Shown one piece after another: positions 50,930 through 59,536 of a stretch of DNA of 64,000 nucleotides. The notes below the pieces were generated by a model, which was not told where the DNA came from, did not search any database, and saw nothing but the letters and a program-made list of their open reading frames with translations. The position numbers were made by a program, and so were the translations under genes. The DNA is from Clostridiales bacterium. GTDB lineage: Bacteria; Bacillota; Clostridia; Christensenellales; Borkfalkiaceae. The DNA lies in assembly GCA_015069495.1 (NCBI GenBank), contig SVIN01000005.1, positions 22,203-86,202 of the forward strand. Reading direction: 5' to 3'. Numbering within the stretch: the stretch's first letter is position 1; the number at the start of each line of letters is the position of its first letter.

Positions 50930-52036
50930 TTACTGACCGCCCGTACGTACAGGCAAAATCAAATATTGACTGCCGTTTCCGTCCGCGTTTTCAAGGGTGA
51001 AAGGGGATACGGAAGTGTTAAACGACAGCACAATCATTTCATCCGTCAACGCCTTCAACGCGTCCAAAAGGTATTTACCGTTCATCGCGATTTTCAATTC
51101 CTTTCCGTCAAGGTCAGCGGAAACTGTTTCTTCCACTTTACCCATGTCAGAGTTCGCGTTGATGACGATTTTATTCATTTTGATGTCAAAGGAAATGAGG
51201 TTATTTTTGTCACCGCGAATCAAAACGGATGCGCGTTCTACACTGTCAATCATTTCCGTTCTGCGAACGTTTACTTTGGTAGTGAACGCTACAGGGAAGA
51301 TATTTTCCTTTCTGACAAATTCACCTGCGTACAAGCGCGAGGTAATGACGGTATCTTTTACCGCTACGGACAACAGGTTTTTATCCGCGTAAATTTTCAA
51401 AGGTTCATCCCCGTCCAGCATACGCGCGATTTCCACAAGGGTACGAGCGGGGCAAACAAGTTTCATTTCACCGCTTCCTTCCGTCGTATCGCACGCGGAA
51501 CAAGCCATACGGAACCCATCCAAAGCGGTCGCGTTCAATTGACCGTCTTTCGCTTCCAATAAACAGCCTTTCAAGATAGGTCTGCTTTCATCCGTTGCAC
51601 AGCAGAACACCGTTTTCGCAATCAAACCTTTAAGGTCGGATTCTTTGGTTTCGAAGTAATTTTTACCTTCGATAGAACGATCGCCAAGGCGGGGGAAATC
51701 CGTTGCAGAAAGGGATTGCATGAAGGATTCGCTGTCCGCATAACGAATGGCGATACCGTTTTCGTCGGAAGCAATCACAACCTCGAACGAGGAAATTTTA
51801 CCAACAAAGTCCGCAAAGGTTTTACCATTTACGCAAAGTTCACCCTCTTCGATGACTTCCGCACAGATTTTCTTTTCGATGGAAATTTCACCGTCGTAAG
51901 CGGTAAGGGTCAAACCGTCGTTTTCTGCGCGCAAACGAATACATTCTAAAATAGGGGTAATCGTTTTCACCGCGCAAGCCTTGCTGACCGTCAACGCAGC
52001 GTCGGATAAAATCATGCCGTCACATACAAATTTCAT
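50930..52036 (-). CDS. dnaN: DNA polymerase III subunit beta (sliding clamp)
   Basis: A 368-residue clamp with three repeated domains. Recognised by the N-terminal MKFVCDGMILSDAALTVSKA, the central AKTVFCCATDESRPILKG (first-to-second domain) and the C-terminal end QYLILPVR followed by TGGQ. It has its own promoter. It is on the same strand as rpmH-rnpA-yidC, with dnaA missing in between, so this replication gene has been rearranged relative to the usual order. Confidence 0.96.
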   Translation of the reverse strand: MKFVCDGMILSDAALTVSKACAVKTITPILECIRLRAENDGLTLTAYDGEISIEKKICAEVIEEGELCVNGKTFADFVGKISSFEVVIASDENGIAIRYADSESFMQSLSATDFPRLGDRSIEGKNYFETKESDLKGLIAKTVFCCATDESRPILKGCLLEAKDGQLNATALDGFRMACSACDTTEGSGEMKLVCPARTLVEIARMLDGDEPLKIYADKNLLSVAVKDTVITSRLYAGEFVRKENIFPVAFTTKVNVRRTEMIDSVERASVLIRGDKNNLISFDIKMNKIVINANSDMGKVEETVSADLDGKELKIAMNGKYLLDALKALTDEMIVLSFNTSVSPFTLENADGNGSQYLILPVRTGGQ

Positions 52037-52077
52037 AAATATTTCTCCTAAAATATACGTGTTGTTTTATCCTGTCT

Positions 52078-52106
52078 ATTGTAGCATAGATCGGTAAAAT
52101 TTGCAA
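52078..52106 (-). promoter_or_regulatory. Promoter of dnaN
   Basis: Minus-strand TTGCAA (52101-52106), 17-base spacer, TACAAT (52078-52083). Confidence 0.7.
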
Positions 52107-52171
52107 GCGAAAAAGGGCGCAAAAGCGTCCTTTTTATATTTTTGTTATAACTTTGTTATAAACCCTTATAT

Positions 52172-52282
52172 ATATCGCACGCCGTCAGGCGTATATCGTA
52201 TACCGAAGGCATATATCGTACAGCAAAGCTGTATATCGTGTTTGCGCCAGCAAACATATCGCATGCCGAAGGCATATATCGT
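52172..52282. repeat. Family B hairpin array B3
   Basis: Palindromes ACGCCGTCAGGCGT, ATACCGAAGGCAT (one mismatch), ACAGCAAAGCTGT, GTTTGCGCCAGCAAAC and ATGCCGAAGGCAT, separated by ATATCGT or ATATCGC. It fills the gap between the 52335 gene and dnaN. Confidence 0.92.
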
Positions 52283-52334
52283 TAGCACAGCCAAAACCCG
52301 CTCACTTTTCAGGGTGCGAGCGGAAATAAATCGA

Positions 52335-53555
52335 TTAAATCATATCAAAAAAGTCCGTGGGGTTGTCCTTTTCCCGAGAGTACACCGCACCCAGTTTAAT
52401 ACAAAAATCAGTGTTTAATAACTTTCTCTTTTTCACTTCACCATTTTCAAAATCGATTGCAAAAATCCGTTTTCCGTTGGTATAGATAAGGGTATTGTCG
52501 GCAATACAAAAATCAGCGACGCCTTTCGCTAAAACTTCCGCTGTCTCTTTATCGTAAGTATCCCCGCCTGCGGTTTTAGGAATTTTCACCAACTGCCAAG
52601 TATGCGGGATAAATCCGCTTTCCTCGTTTTTTTCATTGCGCTTTAATTCTTTATCCACGTTCAACATATAGTTGTGAATGAAAATGGTTTGTTCGTCTGC
52701 ATTCTTTGCCGCACTGCCGCCGTTTGCGGTTTTGCCTTTGCCTTTTACCAAGGGTTTCCCTGTAAAAATCCGCACGAATAAGGAAATGAAACCGATGATG
52801 GCTTGCACAATGCGGACGGGAATCAACAAGATATCCAAAAATACGTTGTTTTTTTCCTTTTCCTCACTCGGTTTGCGGATGCAGTACAACCCGCCTTCGG
52901 AATCCAACACGGGTTTCACAAAGGAATATCGATTGCTGGTAAGAACGGTTTCAATGTCCAACGTGCGGGTGTTGAGTTTTAAAATTTCCGATGGCATGTA
53001 TTGCACGAACTCGTTGTTCAAATTTCTGCCGATGCCGTAGGAATTATACCAAATTTCACCGTTGAAGCCAAGGAAGGGGTTTTCATCCAAACTATCCCCG
53101 CCCGTTACGGTTTTATAATCCCCGCCTTGGGGAGAAAACACCGCCAAATCCATGGTCAAGGAATCTTTTTGTACCGTCCCCAAAATCGTACCGTTGCCAA
53201 AGACGGTGATTTGTTGATAATTTTCCTCGTTGGAAGAAAGGAAGTGCGCTTCCGTCTTTTTCTCATCGTCGGTGTATTTGTAATAAATTCCCGAAGTTTC
53301 ATTGATGGATAAGGAATAGATGATTTTATTGTCTTCCAAAGCGGGTGATATGGAAGTGAGGGAAACGGAAACGCTGTCGTTTTCGGGGAAGAAACCGTCG
53401 TACATCATCGCGTCGGAATTTTTTTTCCATTCTTTATTACGGTTTTCGCGTTGTGTACGTTCGCGGTATTGTACCGCATACCCGCTGTCCAATTTTTGAA
53501 CGGAACCGTCTTTATATACACATAAATTTTCTTTATCTATAAAAGTGAATTTCAT
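52335..53555 (-). CDS. Protein of unknown function, WD/beta-propeller-like repeats
   Basis: A 406-residue protein that begins MKFTFIDKENLCVYKDG, without a signal peptide. Short repeating strands such as NKIIYSLSINE, GNGTILGTV, EGGLYCIRK and DNTLIYTNGKRIFAID suggest a beta-propeller. One hydrophobic segment lies at about 245-268 (DILLIPVRIVQAIIGFISLFVRIF), which could anchor it. No family was recognised. It is upstream of dnaN on the same strand and is flanked by family B arrays on both sides. Confidence 0.65.
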   Translation of the reverse strand: MKFTFIDKENLCVYKDGSVQKLDSGYAVQYRERTQRENRNKEWKKNSDAMMYDGFFPENDSVSVSLTSISPALEDNKIIYSLSINETSGIYYKYTDDEKKTEAHFLSSNEENYQQITVFGNGTILGTVQKDSLTMDLAVFSPQGGDYKTVTGGDSLDENPFLGFNGEIWYNSYGIGRNLNNEFVQYMPSEILKLNTRTLDIETVLTSNRYSFVKPVLDSEGGLYCIRKPSEEKEKNNVFLDILLIPVRIVQAIIGFISLFVRIFTGKPLVKGKGKTANGGSAAKNADEQTIFIHNYMLNVDKELKRNEKNEESGFIPHTWQLVKIPKTAGGDTYDKETAEVLAKGVADFCIADNTLIYTNGKRIFAIDFENGEVKKRKLLNTDFCIKLGAVYSREKDNPTDFFDMI

Positions 53556-53572
53556 TTTTTTAATCCCTTATT

Positions 53573-53640
53573 ATATCTCGTTTGCATTAGCAAACATATC
53601 GCACAGCGAAGCTGTATATCGCGTTTACACTAGTAAACTA
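53573..53640. repeat. Family B hairpin array B4
   Basis: Palindromes GTTTGCATTAGCAAAC, ACAGCGAAGCTGT and GTTTACACTAGTAAAC with linkers ATATCTC, ATATCGC and ATATCGC. It lies between the unknown gene's start and the restriction-modification cassette. Confidence 0.9.
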
Positions 53641-53672
53641 TAGTCAAAAATGTATCTTAAATTAAAACGCTT

Positions 53673-54419
53673 TTATTTTTCGATTTTTTTAAAAATAAAT
53701 AAATATTCATGTGCTAAAAGTAAAAAATTATGTTTTATACTGTTTGTTTTCCAAAAACCCGTTGCTTTGCAATTATGCTGTTCTTTAATGATAATTTCTT
53801 TCGTCTTAAAACCTGCCAACTCAAACAAGCGCATTATTTCAAAACCCAACGGTTGAACCATACCATTTTTACGGGTATCGCCCATAAGAATAGCGCAAAA
53901 CTTTCCTTTTTTTAATACTCGGTATGCCTCATCAGCAACATTGCCCATTTCACACAAAAAGTCTTTCATTTTTAAGTGGGATAAATCGCCGTCAATATCT
54001 TCGCTATATTGAATAATGTCCGCATAAGGGGGGTGCGTGCAAACCAAGTCCACCGATTCATCTGCTAAATCCAATTTGCGCGCATCGCCAAGCATAAATT
54101 GAATTTGAGACGGAGAATCGCACTCGAATTCACATTTTTCTGTGGATCGTTCGATTGCTACGGGGTTAATGTCAACTCCAATAAAATTACGCTTTGTTAA
54201 TTTTGCTTCAACAGCAGTTGTACCTCCACCGACAAATTGATCTAAAACTGTATCACCTTCAACGGAATACCGCATTATAACGTTACGCGGAATATACGGC
54301 GACCAATTTCCACGCCATTTTGCATCGTGCGTCGCCCATTTCCCACGATTTGGGAAACTCCAAACGGTATTTGTTTCAAGCTCGAAAATTTCGGGCTGTA
54401 ATTGTATTTTCTTTGCCAT
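53673..54419 (-). CDS. DNA adenine methyltransferase, DpnA-like (second methylase of a GATC system)
   Basis: A 248-residue methyltransferase with motif IV THPPYADIIQYS and motif I DQFVGGGTTAVEAK, ordered as in beta-class N6-adenine methylases; family N-terminus SFPNRGKWATHDAKWRGNWSP. In DpnII-type systems a second methylase can methylate single-stranded GATC and protect incoming DNA in transformation. The ATG at 54419 is 10 bases after the REase stop; a TTG at 54425 is an alternative. AT-rich like the rest of the cassette. Confidence 0.87.
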   Translation of the reverse strand: MAKKIQLQPEIFELETNTVWSFPNRGKWATHDAKWRGNWSPYIPRNVIMRYSVEGDTVLDQFVGGGTTAVEAKLTKRNFIGVDINPVAIERSTEKCEFECDSPSQIQFMLGDARKLDLADESVDLVCTHPPYADIIQYSEDIDGDLSHLKMKDFLCEMGNVADEAYRVLKKGKFCAILMGDTRKNGMVQPLGFEIMRLFELAGFKTKEIIIKEQHNCKATGFWKTNSIKHNFLLLAHEYLFIFKKIEK

Positions 54420-54429
54420 ACACAAACCC

Positions 54430-55287
54430 TTATAATAATTCTTTCAAAATACCGTTTTCCAAGTCGGTAATGCAATAAATGGTATCTAATACGTCAAAAG
54501 TTTCTTCTAAATTATAGCGCGCTGATTGCCAGCCTTGTCCGTCGGTAAACCAAACGAAAGCAAATCCGTCAATCTCTTTTGATTCCAACGCAATCGTTTT
54601 ATAACTACGTGCAGTTTCATTTAATTTCGATCCACCGCTTGTATAAAAATTCGTCTCGATACCGTATATTTTGTTCGCTTTTTTAATTACGAAATCAAAA
54701 CGTTTTTCCGCTTTACCTTGATTTGAAATACCCGATAAATCAATATTCCAACGACTTTCAATGTCCGATATGTACATTTCCTTGAAATAGTCCACACCTT
54801 TGACAAGTCCTTCTTTTTGAAAATAGCTTTCAACGAGATTTTCCATTAAATGACCGCCGCGGTTTTTTCTTCCGTTGCTATCAAGACCAACTTCTACACC
54901 CGTTACGTAATCAACAAGATTATTGATGATATGATTAGAAATCAAATCAAACAATCCTGTTTTTCTCATAAATATTTTATATTCTTCCACCGAATAGTTC
55001 ATTGTTTTGAAGTTGAATAAATATTCTCCGTCGCCGTCAATGGTGTAAATTTCACGACCGCGAACAGCAAGCAACGCAGGAATACATTTCAAGATTTGCG
55101 GATATTCAACAAGGAGTTTTTCAAAATCATTTTCGATATTCTTTGAGCCGATAAGAGAATTTAAGATATTTAATTCAATTTTAATAGAATCTACATTAAT
55201 GAAAACTTTTTCAAAATCAACGTAATAATTATAATCGCAAATACTTTTTCTAAATGTTTTCAGCCACGTATTAAAATCTCTTTTCAT
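54430..55287 (-). CDS. Type II restriction endonuclease, DpnII/MboI-like (GATC)
   Basis: A 285-residue endonuclease of the DpnII family. The C-terminal half has the catalytic block: RGGHLMENLVESYF, KRFDFVIKKANKIYGIETNFYTSGGSKLNETARSYK, seen here as KRFDFVI, YGIETNFYTSGGSKL and NETARSYK, matching MboI. It cuts unmethylated GATC in family members. AAAAGGAGTG precedes the ATG. It lies between the two methylases. Confidence 0.92.
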   Translation of the reverse strand: MKRDFNTWLKTFRKSICDYNYYVDFEKVFINVDSIKIELNILNSLIGSKNIENDFEKLLVEYPQILKCIPALLAVRGREIYTIDGDGEYLFNFKTMNYSVEEYKIFMRKTGLFDLISNHIINNLVDYVTGVEVGLDSNGRKNRGGHLMENLVESYFQKEGLVKGVDYFKEMYISDIESRWNIDLSGISNQGKAEKRFDFVIKKANKIYGIETNFYTSGGSKLNETARSYKTIALESKEIDGFAFVWFTDGQGWQSARYNLEETFDVLDTIYCITDLENGILKELL

Positions 55288-55303
55288 TCGTATATCACTC
55301 CTT

Positions 55304-56371
55304 TTAGTTATGGATAAGCAATTCGCTTATTTTTCCACGTTTTTCCGCTTTGCTATTGATTGCTCGCGATGCCTCAACCCTATGAATTTTAAATGCTTTG
55401 TACAAATCATCGAAGAACATATCATCAGGGTTTACATTTTTTGGGTCGGAATTGCTTAAAACAACTTTCGCTCCTACTTTGTCAATACGTTCAATATACT
55501 GTGAAAGCCGTATTTGTTCATTATCGTCAAACGAATCGGAATTATAGGACGTGAACGCCGACGTTTCCGAAATCGGTCTATATGGGGGATCGATATAAAC
55601 AAACGTATTGTCATCAATAAACGATTCCGAAAGCGTATAATCACCGCAAACGATTTCCACGTTTCGCAGGGCGTTGGAAATATTGCGAAGATTGTTTTCA
55701 TCGCAAATAGTAGGATTTTTATATGCGCCCATAGGAACGTTGAATTGACCTTTTTTATTTACTCGATATAAACCGTTAAAACAAGTTTTGTTCAAGAAAA
55801 TAAATAAAGCAGCTTTCTCAACTGCCGTTTCTTTCGATAACTGCAAAGCGTTGAATTTGTCGCGCGCATTATAGTAAAAGTATTTTCTTCCGTTTTCGTT
55901 CATAGGCAAAAACACCGCTTGCATTTCCGTTAATTTCTCTACAAGCAAATCAATATTATCGCGCACAACGATATACGAATTGATAAGTTCAGCGTTTATG
56001 TCGCTAATATATAATACTTCAAAATTGTATTTGGAAAGAATACTAAATAATAAAGCACCGCCACCAACCATAGGTTCAGCATACTTTGTCAAAACTTTTT
56101 CACCGTCAACAGGTAAGAACTTTTCAATCTCATTGATAAGTTGACCTTTACCGCCGACCCATTTCAAAAACGGTTTTAATTCCGTTTTCGTTTCTTTTTC
56201 ATAACGAACAGTTCTTTTATCAATAGGCTTTTCGGCAGTGCTTGGAATAATCCACATATTACCAACCATCATAGCCCCGTCAATACGATTTTCGGAACAT
56301 AAAATTGCAACCCGCCTTTGAGAAATCTCCCACTTTTCAGCAGCTTCTTTTGCAGAAATAAAACTTAACAT
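55304..56371 (-). CDS. Dam-family adenine methyltransferase with N-terminal HTH
   Basis: A 355-residue protein. Residues about 1-50 form an excisionase/MerR-like helix-turn-helix (SAKEAAEKWEISQRRVAILCSENRIDG, in part), and residues about 68-355 are a D12-class Dam methylase: FLKWVGGKGQLINEI (motif I), EPMVGGGALLF and the catalytic FVYIDPPYRPIS. It methylates adenine in GATC in family members. The start at 56371 has GGGAG; 56449 is an unsupported longer start. It is the first gene of the cassette. The HTH could repress or sense its own promoter, as a controller does (inference). Confidence 0.9.
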   Translation of the reverse strand: MLSFISAKEAAEKWEISQRRVAILCSENRIDGAMMVGNMWIIPSTAEKPIDKRTVRYEKETKTELKPFLKWVGGKGQLINEIEKFLPVDGEKVLTKYAEPMVGGGALLFSILSKYNFEVLYISDINAELINSYIVVRDNIDLLVEKLTEMQAVFLPMNENGRKYFYYNARDKFNALQLSKETAVEKAALFIFLNKTCFNGLYRVNKKGQFNVPMGAYKNPTICDENNLRNISNALRNVEIVCGDYTLSESFIDDNTFVYIDPPYRPISETSAFTSYNSDSFDDNEQIRLSQYIERIDKVGAKVVLSNSDPKNVNPDDMFFDDLYKAFKIHRVEASRAINSKAEKRGKISELLIHN

Positions 56372-56561
56372 TATTTGTCTCCCATTTTTTGTAATATTAT
56401 TATATTCTAAAACACGAATAATATCAAGTAAATCTTTAATAAAACGCAAGTTTTTTTATTTTTAATTTAAAACATTACTACAACGTGTAATTGTAAAAAA
56501 CCTAAATTAAACCATGAACGGTTCAATTTAGGTTTTAGTTGTCGATATATAAACTTAAACC

Positions 56562-57248
56562 TCACAAAGGTTGTTTGCGTTCCTTCCCTTGCCCACGAGG
56601 ATATCTCGTCGGTGTCGGTTTCACTTTCGTCACCACTGCCAAAATCCGTTCGCCGTAATTTTCAGGCAAGGAATAAGGGATGGCTTGTTCACACTTCGCA
56701 CCCAACGCCTTGTACGCGCTTTCCGCTTCCGTGATTTCCTCCATATCCCCGCTCTTGTATGCGATAAAACTACCGCCTACCTTCACAAACGGTAAACAAT
56801 ATTCACTCAGCGTGTTCATGCGGGCAACCGCGCGTGCCGTTGCATGGTCGTAACGTTCGCGGAAGTTTTTATCCCGCGCCGCATCCTCTGCACGAATGTT
56901 ATAAATATGCACGTTTTTTAATGCTAAGTTATCCACAACAGCATGTAAAAACTCGCATTTTTTACCCACGCTTTCAAACAAATCAAAGGACAAATCATCG
57001 CGTAAAATTTTCACCACGATCGAGGGGAATCCTGCCCCCGATCCAATCTCCGCAACTTTGCCGTTTTTCTTGAACAGTTCCGCACCCGACGCACTATCCA
57101 AGAAATGCTTATAATACATGTCTTTTTCTTCTAAAATCGTGGTCAGATTATACCGCTGATTATACTCCAAAATCAAGGCTCTGTATGCCTCGAATTTTTC
57201 CTTGAATTCACCTTTGATTTGTTCGGTAAAAATTTTCTCTATTTCCAT
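56562..57248 (-). CDS. rsmG: 16S rRNA (guanine(527)-N7)-methyltransferase
   Basis: A 228-residue class I methyltransferase. Recognised by YNLTTILEEKDMYYKHFLDS, the SAM motif VAEIGSGAGFPSIVVKI, FESVGKKCEFL, DHATARAVARMNTLSEYCLP and the basic C-terminus TPTRYPRGQGKERKQPL. Start at 57248 with GAGGATAAGT; 57260 is an alternative. It is on the same strand as dnaN, close to the second DnaA-box cluster. Confidence 0.95.
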   Translation of the reverse strand: MEIEKIFTEQIKGEFKEKFEAYRALILEYNQRYNLTTILEEKDMYYKHFLDSASGAELFKKNGKVAEIGSGAGFPSIVVKILRDDLSFDLFESVGKKCEFLHAVVDNLALKNVHIYNIRAEDAARDKNFRERYDHATARAVARMNTLSEYCLPFVKVGGSFIAYKSGDMEEITEAESAYKALGAKCEQAIPYSLPENYGERILAVVTKVKPTPTRYPRGQGKERKQPL

Positions 57249-57284
57249 ACTTATCCTCATTTATACACCGCGAAGTGTACAACG

Positions 57285-57522
57285 TTATCCACATGTTTAT
57301 AACTCCTGTGGATAACTGTTTATTTTTTATGATTATTCATTTATTTTGTATATTTATGCAATACACATTTTTCAAGGTTGTGGATTGTATCCACTTATTC
57401 ACAATGCATCCACAAAGTAATCCACAATGATTTTTGGGGTTATCAACATGGTTACCAATCGCGGAAAGTCTTGTATTTCCTGGTAAAAATCCCCTAAAAT
57501 CGGGGTTGTCCACATATCCACA
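57285..57522. other. Second DnaA-box cluster upstream of rsmG
   Basis: Perfect boxes at 57285-57293 and 57307-57315; one-mismatch boxes at 57395-57403 (TTATTCACA), about 57418-57426 (TAATCCACA), 57439-57447 (TTATCAACA), 57506-57514 (TTGTCCACA) and 57514-57522 (ATATCCACA). An AT-rich tract (57320-57370) lies between. It could be part of a bipartite origin or a DnaA-controlled promoter. Confidence 0.55.
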
Positions 57523-57599
57523 CGCCCCTATTACTAATACTACTAATAATACTTATATAAATAATAATATCATGGGGAGAGTTGCTGAAGAAATTTGGG

Positions 57600-58103
57600 T
57601 TAGACAAATAGAATCAATCCATCAGGGTGGGTCTTTTCAAAAATTTTCACCGTATAAGCTGCACCCCCGGTGGTTTTGTTACAGTAAGCAATCATGCAAT
57701 CGGCACGTTCTACCATGTATTTGTCTCGGTTTTGCATACAGCCTTGGTGGTAATGGTCGGCAAGCGTCACGCTTTCGTCTGTTTTTTTTAAAATTTTCAC
57801 GTACCGTTTTTTATCGGCGTCTGAAAAATATTTATCCTGACCGTAACAGGGGATGCAGGCAATCAGCTTTATATGTGGATATTTGCGCTTAAAAGTCAAC
57901 ACGCATTCCGCAGCGCAAAGGTCAAAACCAATCGCCATACCATTGTAAAAAGTATCCACACCGCATCGAATCAATCGTTCGATTGCGCGCTTTAAACGGG
58001 GTTTTGAAAAATCCTCGTCCAGCTGGCGATGGCCCGTGAATACGCATTTTGTATTTTCGGCGGTTTGTTCACCGTCCGTTGTAAAAATTCCCATTTGCTT
58101 CAT
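57600..58103 (-). CDS. SLOG-domain (DUF1273/YpsA-like) protein
   Basis: A 167-residue Rossmann-like SLOG protein. The N-terminal TKCVFTGHRQL and YNGMAIGFDLCAAE are family motifs, with ACIPCYGQDKYFSDADKKRY and the C-terminal ADCMIAYCNKTTGGAAYTVK. SLOG proteins bind nucleotide-derived ligands; the YpsA group affects cell division or stress. The start is deduced from a consensus promoter whose -10 is at 58110-58115: only the ATG at 58103 is available, about seven bases after the -10, so the mRNA may be leaderless. Longer frames to 58163 lie upstream of transcription start. Confidence 0.85.
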   Translation of the reverse strand: MKQMGIFTTDGEQTAENTKCVFTGHRQLDEDFSKPRLKRAIERLIRCGVDTFYNGMAIGFDLCAAECVLTFKRKYPHIKLIACIPCYGQDKYFSDADKKRYVKILKKTDESVTLADHYHQGCMQNRDKYMVERADCMIAYCNKTTGGAAYTVKIFEKTHPDGLILFV

Positions 58104-58109
58104 TCTATT

Positions 58110-58138
58110 ATTATACCACAATCGTTTCATTTTGTCAA
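58110..58138 (-). promoter_or_regulatory. Consensus promoter of the SLOG gene
   Basis: Minus-strand TTGACA (58133-58138), 17-base spacer, TATAAT (58110-58115). Confidence 0.8.
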
Positions 58139-58179
58139 TGGCTGTATGACAAGCCTTTTTCATTTTTCCTCGTATTCTC

Positions 58180-58208
58180 TTTACTTTTCACTATATATAT
58201 GGTATAAT
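58180..58208 (+). promoter_or_regulatory. Promoter of rlmI
   Basis: TTTACT (58180-58185), 17-base spacer, TATAAT (58203-58208). Transcription would start at the left end of the MITE-like element. Confidence 0.7.
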
Positions 58209-58213
58209 CTACC

Positions 58214-58323
58214 AGCTTTATCACATCACTTGGTTGATTTTTGACGGAAAAATTCTGCGAAATACTGCGTATTTTTCTCGTCATTGATTAATGCTAAAAC
58301 CAACCATTCTCTGTAACATAGCC
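58214..58323. repeat. MITE-like element E3 (110 bp) in the rlmI leader
   Basis: Starts GCTTTATCACATCACTTGG and ends CTCTGTAACATAGCC; same length and inside as E2. It makes up nearly the whole 5' leader of rlmI. Confidence 0.8.
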
Positions 58324-58359
58324 CATGTAAAAAGACTTAAAACAACGAGGATACAAAAG

Positions 58360-59526
58360 ATGCCCTATACCATATATTTAAAGAAGAATGAAGAAAAGCG
58401 TTTGATTGCGGGCCACAGTTGGGTATTCGCCAACGAAGTTGCCAAAATTGACGGTAAAGACAAAAACGGTTCTCTTGCCACCGTCTGCTCTTTTGACGGT
58501 CGGTTTATCGGGAAGGGGTATATCAATCATGCCTCTAAAATTCTCGTGCGTATTTTTATCCGCAACGATGAAACGGACGAGGGAGATTTTTATTTCCGCC
58601 GCATCCAAGAGGCTTGGGTACAACGCCAAAAGCTTGGGTATGAAAATTGTTGCCGCGTCGTGTTTGGCGAAGCGGACAATTTACCCGCATTGATTGTGGA
58701 CAAGTATGCAGATATTTTGGTGATACAGTGCTTATCTTTGGGGATTCACCAACGCAAAAAACAAATCGTGGACGCGCTGGTTCAGATTTTTCAACCCAAA
58801 GGCATTTTCGAACGCAGCGACGTCGCGGTGCGTGCGAAAGAGGGGTTGCCTTTAGAAAAAGGTGTTTTATACGGTGAAGTACCCGATGAGGTCATCATCG
58901 AAGAAAACGGTTTAAAGATGTCTGTGGACGTGAAAAACGGACAAAAAACAGGGTATTTCTTAGACCAGAAAGAAAACAGATTTTCCTTGCGCCTTTATGC
59001 GAAAGGCGGTCGAGTTTTGGACTGTTTTTGTAACAGCGGCGGGTTCTCGCTGAACGCATCTTTGACGGCTTGTGAAGTCACCGCCGTGGACGTGTCGGAA
59101 TTCGCCCTTGCCAACGTGAGAAAGAATGCGCAGTTGAACGGAATCACCAATATAAAAACCGAGCAAGCGGACGTGTTTGAACTTCTCCGCGAAAAGAGAA
59201 AATCGGGTGAAAAATACGATTTGGTCGTTCTCGATCCCCCTGCATTTTGTAAGAGTGCGGGCGAGGTAAAGGATGCGTACAGAGGGTATAAAGATATCAA
59301 CGTTTTGGGGATTAAATTGGTTGAAAAAGGCGGGTATCTTGCCACCTGTTCGTGTTCCCATTACATGACGCTTCCCCTCTTTGAAAGAATGTTATCCGAA
59401 GCGGCAAAGGAAAGCGGAAGACGGGTCCGCGTATTGGAAATGCGTACGCAAGCCCCCGATCACCCCGCGTTGTTAAACGAAGAAGAAACGCAATATTTAA
59501 AATTTTTTGTTTTGCAGGTTTTATAA
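58360..59526 (+). CDS. rlmI: Class I SAM-dependent rRNA methyltransferase, RlmI-like
   Basis: A 388-residue enzyme with an N-terminal PUA domain (GHSWVFANEV, GYINHASKILVRIF), a central EEHEHH-like domain and a C-terminal Rossmann domain: RVLDCFCNSGGFSLNA (motif I), VTAVDVSEFAL, VVLDPPAFCKS (motif IV) and GGYLATCSCSHYM, the cysteines expected for m5C chemistry at C1962 of 23S rRNA. Start at 58360 with ACGAGGA upstream. Monocistronic. Confidence 0.92.
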   Translation: MPYTIYLKKNEEKRLIAGHSWVFANEVAKIDGKDKNGSLATVCSFDGRFIGKGYINHASKILVRIFIRNDETDEGDFYFRRIQEAWVQRQKLGYENCCRVVFGEADNLPALIVDKYADILVIQCLSLGIHQRKKQIVDALVQIFQPKGIFERSDVAVRAKEGLPLEKGVLYGEVPDEVIIEENGLKMSVDVKNGQKTGYFLDQKENRFSLRLYAKGGRVLDCFCNSGGFSLNASLTACEVTAVDVSEFALANVRKNAQLNGITNIKTEQADVFELLREKRKSGEKYDLVVLDPPAFCKSAGEVKDAYRGYKDINVLGIKLVEKGGYLATCSCSHYMTLPLFERMLSEAAKESGRRVRVLEMRTQAPDHPALLNEEETQYLKFFVLQVL

Positions 59527-59536
59527 AAATGGGCAT

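Noticed and set aside
50614..52036. dnaA between rpmH and dnaN
   Set aside because: The gap is 181 bases and has no ORF; dnaA is not in the window.
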